This document shows, one piece after another, positions 33,474 to 39,448 of a stretch of 39,448 bases of DNA. Numbering within the stretch: position 1 is the first letter of the stretch; every line of letters begins with the position of its first letter. Source of the stretch: Dimargaris cristalligena (Eukaryota; Kickxellomycota; Dimargaritomycetes; Dimargaritales; Dimargaritaceae); assembly GCA_027576995.1 (NCBI GenBank), contig JANBQC010000246.1:1-39448 (forward strand), written 5' to 3'. Below the pieces are notes generated by a model. That model saw only the letters and a program-made list of their open reading frames with translations, was not told the origin of the DNA and searched no databases. A program made the translations under genes and the position numbers.

Positions 33474-33905
33474 ATGATAGTTAACTTTTATCCGTTGGCA
33501 ATCTGGAAGAGGAGGGAGCCTTATCCACTGCGTAAAGGGACTGTATATTTTGCCAGTTTCAAATGCTTGTATCCCTATTTAAGTGAAGACACCGAAGCAT
33601 GCTCTACCGATCCACCAAACTACGAAATGATGATCAAGGATAATGGTCGTGTAGTCTTTATATGGGCCCGTATGGAACCCGCAGATCTGTTGGCCGATTT
33701 AAATCTGGGTTATACACCGGTCGTGGTATATTTCAAAGATGATGTACGGGGCTTTGTAGAAGAATGGGACAGATTAGCACTTATCGACTGTCATGGACAA
33801 GAAACGTCTTTTATCGCCTGGGACAAAGAGAGCATGACAAAATTTTATGAAGACTTCACTGCAGCCATGAAGGAAGTAATTGCTTTATACACGCCGTGTC
33901 CTTAA
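33474..33905 (+). CDS. Gene X, unknown 143-residue protein
   Basis: ATG at 33474 to TAA at 33903-33905. The frame is open further upstream to 33423 but without an ATG. The product looks like a compact alpha/beta domain: GRVVFIWARMEPADLLADL, then PVVVYFKDDVRGFVEEWDRL, SFIAWDKESMTKFYEDFTAA and KEVIALY. No signal peptide, membrane segment or known motif was recognised. A truncated, stop-containing copy lies at 36315-36515 (about 75% identical by eye) and keeps the YFKDDxRGFVEE core, so the family has been duplicated and the reading frame is probably real. It lies tail to tail with gene Y in a repeat-rich region; an accessory role is likely but unproven. Confidence 0.6.
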   Translation: MIVNFYPLAIWKRREPYPLRKGTVYFASFKCLYPYLSEDTEACSTDPPNYEMMIKDNGRVVFIWARMEPADLLADLNLGYTPVVVYFKDDVRGFVEEWDRLALIDCHGQETSFIAWDKESMTKFYEDFTAAMKEVIALYTPCP

Positions 33906-34075
33906 TGGCCAATCGTATTGTTACCATGATTAAAACGGGATCCACTATCAGATTCATCACTAGAAATTAACACGGCCTTCCGTATCGCTGCTGTGCACTG
34001 CCGTCTGGTATGCCATGGTTGATTGCCAACAATTGGTGCCAAACACAGCTTATGGCTTATTTTTTGGATATATTT

Positions 34076-34640
34076 TTAGCTTTCTTTATCATGCCAACGT
34101 CTACAGCGGCGGATTTGAATTTCATCATTGCTGCGATGAATTACTTGAGATCCCCTTATTGTTGATGTATTGTCAACGAAGTCATTTATCATAGCTTCCT
34201 CACAATTCCTTTGCATACATTTTTGTGACGTAGCTGACATTACAATAGCATTCGTATTAAAAGATTAAAGCGTTGGAATCCTGTGAAAGAAGTCAAGAAG
34301 CTATCTACCAATTTTTGAGCTTCACATTTTTTTTATTCGATATTATTATTCATTTCTATTAAACTCCACATCATTGTCCTTAATAGTCTTTGTAAGCACC
34401 CCGGAAAAGACATTCCTCTCTTCCCTATAATTATTCCTGGTGTCTACCGTGGGTTCCAGTGCCCCCAAAACCACGCAATCTGTATCCTCAAACATCCCCG
34501 GATCTACCAAGTTGGGACATTCCATTATAGCATTGAAACAGCCTGAAAGGGAAGTCAAGGCAGTTTCACAAATCCCTGAACCTGGCAAGTAGAAGGTGGA
34601 GTTGTCCAACACTATAAATGCACCAGAGACGCTTGGCTAA
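34076..34640 (-). CDS. Gene Y, unknown protein, exon structure uncertain
   Basis: One open segment (34612-34346) encodes LSGCFNAIMECPNLVDPGMF, then DTDCVVLGALEPTVDTRNNY, with no good ATG at its start. A second open segment (about 34250-34076) in another frame encodes QKCMQRNCEEAMINDFVDNT through RRCRRWHDKES to TAA. Between them lies a conserved TTCACAGGATT that may be an intron acceptor. However, the frame after that site meets a TAA at once, so either the acceptor is the later TGTCAG or the gene is itself damaged. A decayed copy in inverted orientation is found at 35690-36290, with homology across both open segments. That supports a real gene, but function and start are unknown. The second segment is Cys- and Arg-rich. 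Confidence 0.4.
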
Positions 34641-35101
34641 ACTATGGGCTGTCGGAATTATTTGGTGACTATAAATCCTTACTGGAGTCGCGCCCATTGA
34701 ATATATAGATCCATGTCCTGGCAAGCGGACAGGTAATCGGCCTTAGCCCTATTTCTGTTTTCTCAGGTTCTTTTTTCTAGCTACTAACATTGTCCTCTTT
34801 AGCACACGACACTATTAAGGATTCATGCAGCACTAGCCCCACGGCTATATAATACTTGTTAAGCTAAGTGTCCCTTATCTAAAAAAATTTAGGAGAGTAT
34901 AATCATAAATAGATATCACCAGGGGATTGTTATTTCTTGGTATTACCTATTATACTTAAGGGGTAACTGTCTAGTCTGTAATAACTGAAAACCCCATTAT
35001 ATAAGTTTGTAAAGAAGGTGGCTGGTAATAAGGTTTAATAGTAGAAATATTAGCCCTTCTAATCTACCTTAATCCAGATACCATGCCATCCATCCTTATT
35101 G
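34641..35101. other. Intergenic, no gene seen
   Basis: AT-rich. ATG at 34700 (minus strand) begins a short frame, MGATPV, ending in a possible donor GTAAGG, which could be a first exon of gene Y. The phase does not fit the visible gene Y frame. Confidence 0.4.
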
Positions 35102-35320
35102 GGCCTTATAATACTATATTAACCTTCCCATAGTCATCCCCAGTACTATGGGGTTATCCTATATCATATAACCCTTCCCTTTCTGGACTCTGGAGTTCCC
35201 ATAAATCACTCCCAGGCTGATTTAACAACTCTTCCAGTTCCTAGTAGAGTCTTCTATGCCCTTACACCATCTGGTTAGTATTTTATCTACCAATATTTAT
35301 AGTAGTATCTTCCTTTTAGG
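35102..35320 (+). repeat. Repeat R1, copy a
   Basis: Aligns directly with 38604-38820: shared AGTACTATGGG, ACTCTTCCAGTTCC…AGAGTCTTCTAT and TTCCTTTTAGG, in the same order and at the same spacing. No coding content is certain. It is probably a fragment of an old mobile element. Confidence 0.8.
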
Positions 35321-35496
35321 GCCTCCCTTTGGAGTAGTCCCCTGTATATATATAACTGGCCCCCACTGGGACCAGTTAGATTCCTTAGCTTATTCCTATC
35401 CCCCCTGTTTATCTCAATAAATATCTCATATATGCTCACCCATTGTACTGACCAGTAAGTGTACACTGCTGCATGTCCCTTGCATAATGGACTACA

Positions 35497-35619
35497 TAAG
35501 CCTTTATTAGTTAGTACTGCCCCATACCCAATATTAGTAGCCTACTTAGCTGAGCCTAAGCCCCACCTACTGTTGGAAGCCTATCCTTAGGACTCTTGAT
35601 GGACTAAGAGTAGTAAACC
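35497..35619 (+). repeat. Repeat R2, copy a
   Basis: The reverse complement aligns with 39255-39378: shared AAGAGTCCTAAGGATAGGCT, GCTAAGTAG and ACTAATAAAGGCTTA. Minus-strand reading from here outward gives a partly open frame (VLTNKGLCSPLCKGHAAVYT) to about 35400, suggesting an old element-encoded protein that I cannot identify. Confidence 0.8.
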
Positions 35620-35689
35620 CGAGTGACATTCTTTAATATAAACTTTGAAATGCTAATTAAGGAAAACTATCAGGTAGTAATTATGTAGT

Positions 35690-36290
35690 ATAGGGTGGCC
35701 TCATATTCCATGTACCAGGCTGGGAGAGATGTGAGGTAGAGTTGACACCCACCTCAGGTTGCTTCAATGCTGCAATGGAGGGTCCGAACTTAAAAGGTTT
35801 CAGGATGTTCAGGGACGCGGATTGGGTGATCTCAGGGTTGCTGAAACTCATAGTTAATGTTGGATATAAATGTAGGAAACAAGGAAATAGAATTACCAAA
35901 GCGCTTAGAATAATACTAGCAAAAATAATAATGGTTTATTAAAAATGTATAATAGTTTCAAATATGAAATATGAACCTCAACTGGCAGATGTTTTTTTGT
36001 TTCCTTCACAGGATTTCATTATTTTTATATGTAATTTCGAATATTATAGAACATACTAGCTAAATTGCAAAAGTGGATATAATAGAATTGGCAGGAATGT
36101 TTGATAGCTGATTCTGTTGGCATATATCAACAATCAAAGAATAGCAAATTTTAATTGCAATGGTGACATAAAATCCGTCGCTAGGCGTAGATATGATAAA
36201 AACAAGCTAAGTATACCACTGACAAATAGGCCATGCGTAAGGTACAATATCAACTGCTAGCAATCAGTTATGGCATGCCGGACGGCACTA
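35690..36290 (+). pseudogene. Gene Y', decayed inverted copy of gene Y
   Basis: Translation of 35745-35930 gives TSGCFNAAMEGPNLKGFRMF and later DADWVISGLLKLIVN, matching the gene Y open segment. Homology continues through TTCACAGGATTT (36007-36018), the second open segment (ATATCAACAATC…AACAAGCTAA, 36125-36210) and a flanking block near 36262-36283 that pairs with 33990-34012. Frameshifts and stops break the second part. Orientation is opposite to gene Y. Confidence 0.75.
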
Positions 36291-36314
36291 TATATATTTA
36301 GACTCAGTAGGACC

Positions 36315-36515
36315 TGCGGGCCTGTCGGCCAATTTAAACCTGGGCAATACACCAATCATGGCATATTTCAAAGATGATTTACGGGGCTTTGTGGAAGAAA
36401 TCGATATAGTGGTTTTCATCAACAGCCGCGAGCAAGAATAGTTTTATATTCCCTAGGACACAGAGAACATGACTCAGTCTTATGAAGACTAAGCTGCCGC
36501 CATAAATGAACTACT
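36315..36515 (+). pseudogene. Gene X', truncated decayed copy of gene X
   Basis: Aligns with codons from about 62 to the end of gene X: CTGTCGGCCAATTTAAACCT and ATATTTCAAAGATGAT are nearly shared. In-frame stops replace conserved codons (TAG near 36438, TAG near 36453, TAA near 36490). The first 60 codons are missing, because the sequence passes directly into the Y' copy. Its end touches the 3' end of the minus-strand gene at 36511. Confidence 0.85.
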
Positions 36516-37479
36516 CGGACAACACGTACTCATTACACTCTTTACAATAAAATTCGCCTGTAATTGTTTCATACACGCTGTGACCATCATGGTCAGTTGT
36601 ATTAGAACCATGGCTATAACTGGAATCATTGTCTGAGCCATCACTAGATTCACGTTCGGAGTCATCACTGGATTCACGGTTGGGGCCATCATTGGGTTCA
36701 CGGTCGAAGCCATTTCTGGATTCACTGTCAGGGTCATTTCTGGAACTATCATGGTCGTCCGTATTGGTGTAGCGACCATTGGGATTGGTCATATTTCCGA
36801 TGGATATCGATTGAATCTGGCTAATGACATTGTGGAAATCATCAGTGCGTTCGACGTGGTAGGAAGTGTTGCTGCTGTTTCGGGTCATTGAAGTACCGGT
36901 GTATCGCACTGCATCGATGGTGAGGACATTACCTTGGTTTAGTACTCCGATCACCGGCTCGTTATATTCAGTGTCCCGATTATATTCTACACCCATCAAC
37001 ATATACTTATCAAGCTGTATCTGCGATTTACTCCTTTGGATGCTAGGGGATGCTGATTTGGATTCTCCCACCGCTATAATATATTCCATATCAGGTCGGT
37101 CGGCATTGGGATTGTCCGTGCGATATACCGTCCAATCAGGCCGTAAAAATGAATCCGTCGTTGCGGTATTGGGCTCGGCGATGATAGTATTGTCTTCGGT
37201 TTCATATGTGGCATTGAATACATGGCCCGTTATGGAATCAAATGGATGCTCACGCCTTGGTGTACGCGAGGCCTGACGAAACAATGACGGAAGGGCAGCT
37301 AAATTGGATGTCACGCGAAATGCATTGGTGTCTAAGACGTGGTTCACAGGGTAACGTTCCTCCAAAGGGGTGGGACTGGTAGCAAATAAATCGCTATTAC
37401 GCTCAGAGTGTGCTGGACGCCTTTCACCATCATCGCTATCTCGTTCACGACGGGTATACGCTCTATCAGAAAATGACAT
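36511..37479 (-). CDS. Unknown protein with PD-(D/E)XK nuclease-like motifs
   Basis: 322 residues, ATG at 37479, TAG stop. Residues 113-116 (RPDW) and 137-141 (VGESK), separated by predicted strands (EYIIAVGESK) and followed by a helix-like QIQLDKYMLMG, give Asp115, Glu139 and Lys141 in the order of a PD-(D/E)XK nuclease core. Similar arrangements occur in uncharacterised fungal proteins next to transposons and in N-terminal parts of some fungal effector or kinase families. This assignment is inference from pattern. The N-terminal 45 residues are charged and disordered. About residues 240-300 are an acidic/Ser/Asn repeat coded by a 24-bp minisatellite. The end has a single CKEC pair, possibly half a zinc site. 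No signal peptide. The neighbours are the X/Y duplicates and repeats. Confidence 0.6.
   Translation of the reverse strand: MSFSDRAYTRRERDSDDGERRPAHSERNSDLFATSPTPLEERYPVNHVLDTNAFRVTSNLAALPSLFRQASRTPRREHPFDSITGHVFNATYETEDNTIIAEPNTATTDSFLRPDWTVYRTDNPNADRPDMEYIIAVGESKSASPSIQRSKSQIQLDKYMLMGVEYNRDTEYNEPVIGVLNQGNVLTIDAVRYTGTSMTRNSSNTSYHVERTDDFHNVISQIQSISIGNMTNPNGRYTNTDDHDSSRNDPDSESRNGFDREPNDGPNRESSDDSERESSDGSDNDSSYSHGSNTTDHDGHSVYETITGEFYCKECNEYVLSE
36638..36743. repeat. 24-bp minisatellite inside the nuclease-like gene
   Basis: Four full units (36638, 36662, 36686, 36710) and a partial one, each like CCATCACTGGATTCACGGTC. Period 24 keeps the frame and codes an 8-residue acidic/Ser/Asn repeat near the C-terminus. 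Copy number is likely to vary between strains. Confidence 0.9.
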
Positions 37480-38149
37480 TCCTGTTTGTTCACTTGTTTG
37501 TATCTGGCCAGTGTACTAACTTGTACTCGAATCTCCTTCTGTATTTCCAACTGTTGTCACAGTTAGTATTATAAAAACAACCAAAGAAAAAACTGGTAAG
37601 GCTATCATGGAGGATGTCTACACAACCTAGTCTATAAATTTCCACGCTTAATCAACATTCGATTAGACTTACTATACAGTGGTGTCAGAATATCAGAACT
37701 GATCGGCACGACGAGTTTGGTCAATTAACTGGTACTTAGAACAGAAAAACTGAAGGAGCCGAAGATCCGGATACTAAAAAAAGGAAAGGTCCAAGGCCTT
37801 GGTAAATATGAATAATAAAGGCCCGGCAATAAGTGTCAATTGGTATTGCCGCAGATGAAAGAGGAATATAAAATGATTGTAGGTCTGCAAATGTGTAGAA
37901 AAAATGCTTGATCATTTATGAATGGGACAATAGGGGTAGGTTTTTATACCCGAGTGATTACCTACTATGTTGACTGGCACTGCTGCGTTCTTGAATTCCC
38001 GCAGTGCATATCCTACTACTAAACTAAAGATTATTATGAAGGGGTGTGTAGCTTCAGGCGGGAAGTTTACACTGCTGCTAACATGGATAAGCAAAAAGGG
38101 GAAGGTCCTTTGACCTTCCCATGGTCAATAATAATAGAACATAAATTTG
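37480..38149. other. Upstream region of the nuclease-like gene, and intergenic
   Basis: AT-rich, no gene seen. A perfect 9-bp stem (GGGAAGGTC, loop CTTT, GACCTTCCC; 38099-38120) lies just before repeat R4 copy b and shares the GGAAGGTC core with the R4a hairpin. Confidence 0.5.
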
Positions 38150-38356
38150 GATAGTTGATAAATGAATAATATATGGGAATAGTGGTTGCATGGCCATATC
38201 TAGTCATTGGTAAAAGAACCATTTGAATAGGAGGCTGAAGCATTGGAGAAATGGCCTTCCAGTTTCCATGGGTAGAGTAGAAGGCCTACCCCATGACATT
38301 AGGCCAAATAGGTTTTAACCAATTCCAAAAACTCCACCTGGATTACCTAATAAGGC
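38150..38356 (+). repeat. Repeat R4, copy b
   Basis: Homologous in inverse orientation to 32229-32420. In the frame that is open in copy a, it has TAG and TAA in place of CAG and CGG codons, with many C/T and G/A differences. Confidence 0.8.
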
Positions 38357-38554
38357 TATTAGCTACCTACCACAATATCTTCCTCCCCTGTGGTACATCT
38401 ATATAGTAATACCTAGCATGGAATCATCAATCACTAATGATCAATATCACCCCCTCCTACATATGGCCCATCCATCATTTCTATATTTAGTTTGATGATA
38501 TCCCATTAATATCTTTTATGCCTACTATTTTACCATTAATATTATTAATAATAT

Positions 38555-38600
38555 TCCATATACTAACTAGACTGGATTAAGTCTAGTTAGTAGTGACTAT
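38555..38600. repeat. Palindrome with 12-bp arms
   Basis: ACTAACTAGACT and AGTCTAGTTAGT, separated by six bases (GGATTA), form a perfect stem just left of repeat R1 copy b. It may be an element terminus or a chance AT-rich palindrome. Confidence 0.7.
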
Positions 38601-38603
38601 ATT

Positions 38604-38820
38604 AGGCTTTATTGTATCATATTACCATTCCCATGACTACACCTAGTACTATGGGACTATTAATTAGTATAACCTTTCTAGCCCTGACCCCATCTTCCCA
38701 CTATTCACCTTAGTGTAAACCTAAAGACTCTTCCAGTTCCCATAAGAGTCTTCTATACACTACTAGGCCCTAGCTGGCCTATTTACCTAGATTATTAGTA
38801 TTAGTAGTTTTCCTTTTAGG
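38604..38820 (+). repeat. Repeat R1, copy b
   Basis: Direct-orientation homologue of 35102-35320, with diverged sequence and conserved blocks in the same order. No coding frame is open. Confidence 0.8.
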
Positions 38821-38996
38821 ATATGGGCTTTATATGATATTATTAAGATATTAAAATAAATAAAAAAATGTTATTAAAGGGGTAGGTTAACCTCTCCAGC
38901 TAAACTAGATAGCTACTTTATATAAAAATTAATATAAATTATAGTAGCAATAGTCCCTATTTAGAAGCTTAGAAGAACTATTCCTTAGTAACTACA

Positions 38997-39066
38997 ATAT
39001 GGAAGAAGTTCATTCAAGCTGTATAACAAAAAATCCATTGGAAGAGGCCAATATTATTGGTTAAAA
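38997..39066 (+). mobile_element. MITE-like element, partial copy C
   Basis: The left half only (AAGTTCATTCAAGCTGTATA followed by ACAAAAAATCCATT), directly followed by full copy B. It may be an older element split by insertion of copy B, though no right half is seen beyond it. Confidence 0.7.
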
Positions 39067-39212
39067 GATATGGGAGTAGTTCAACCAGGCTGTATAACAA
39101 AAAATCCATTTGATGAGGCAAATACTACTAGTTGAAAATTAACATCCCACCGATTTTCCCATACACATATTGGCTAAAACCTTATACAGCTAAGCTGAAC
39201 TTTACCCATATC
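39067..39212. mobile_element. MITE-like element, copy B (146 bp)
   Basis: Starts GATATGGGAGTAGTTCAACC and ends with a right terminus whose reverse complement starts GATATGGGTAAAGTTCAGC. The inverted repeats extend over about 30 bases through CTGTATAA. AAAA flanks both sides and may be the target-site duplication. The inside is AT-rich and non-coding and matches copies A and C. Confidence 0.8.
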
Positions 39213-39254
39213 AAAAGGGTATAAAATCTAAATAATATAGTTAACTGTTACCTA

Positions 39255-39378
39255 GGTTAACTACTCTTAGTCTACTAAGAGTCCTAAGGATAGGCTTCTA
39301 ATAGTAGGTGTGCCTAGGCTTGGCTAAGTAGTTACTAATATTAGTTATAAGGGTAGGGTATTAACTAATAAAGGCTTA
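39255..39378 (-). repeat. Repeat R2, copy b
   Basis: Inverted homologue of 35497-35619. It contains a short perfect stem (ACTCTTAG/CTAAGAGT) that is partly kept in copy a. Confidence 0.8.
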
Positions 39379-39448
39379 GCAATAGTATATATATAAAGGA
39401 TATATAGTAATATATACTTACTTGTTAGTATAATAAGGTAAGTATATA

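Overview
The window looks like nuclear DNA of a fungus, probably an early-diverging (zygomycete-grade) lineage. The protein-coding genes are eukaryotic (cytosolic ribosomal protein L18, an FG nucleoporin, mitochondrial ClpX, a probable Rpd3L-complex subunit, a P450). Introns are short GT-AG introns, mostly 140-280 bp, and L18 has one of 746 bp. The genes are GC-richer than the AT-rich or tract-rich intergenic DNA. Placement in Kickxellomycotina (for example Dimargaritales) is only a guess from overall style.

Layout. 1-1790: decayed 3' part of a non-LTR (LINE) retrotransposon with reverse-transcriptase motifs and a C-terminal zinc knuckle. 3527-7053 (-): five-exon mitochondrial ClpX with large low-complexity inserts. 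8084-8700: a small inverted-repeat (MITE-like) element, a 5S rRNA-like relic and a pair of CACGTG boxes. 8842-9500: a probable spliced transcript of unknown product. 11082-11894 (+): NuiA-like (nuclease A inhibitor) protein. 14489-15526 (+): RXT2-like protein. 16525-17843 (+): RPL18, whose ATG is alone in exon 1. 19327-19994 (-): tubby-C-like protein whose first exon is not found. 20-26.5 kb: no convincing gene. 26600-28370 (-): cytochrome P450 with two in-frame TGA codons, one inside the heme-binding motif. 29259-29528 (+): small possible gene. 29975-31351 (-): Nup49/Nup58-type nucleoporin.

The right-hand 7 kb (32.2-39.4 kb) is a repeat-rich accessory region. An unknown gene X (33474-33905, +) faces an unknown gene Y (about 34076-34640, -). 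A decayed copy of both lies at 35690-36515, with Y' inverted relative to X'. Next to it is a gene (36511-37479, -) with a PD-(D/E)XK-nuclease-like motif set and a 24-bp minisatellite. Three diverged repeat families (here R1, R2, R4) and MITE-like copies surround this block. Differences between R4 copies include many C-to-T and G-to-A changes that create stops, as expected from RIP-like or deamination decay.

Most housekeeping genes here are unlinked in function, as is usual for a fungal chromosome. The most interesting items are the fungal NuiA-like protein with its conserved C-terminal end, the P450 broken at its heme loop, the duplicated and inverted X/Y pair beside a nuclease-like gene, and the MITE family. 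All calls come from reading the sequence, with no database search.
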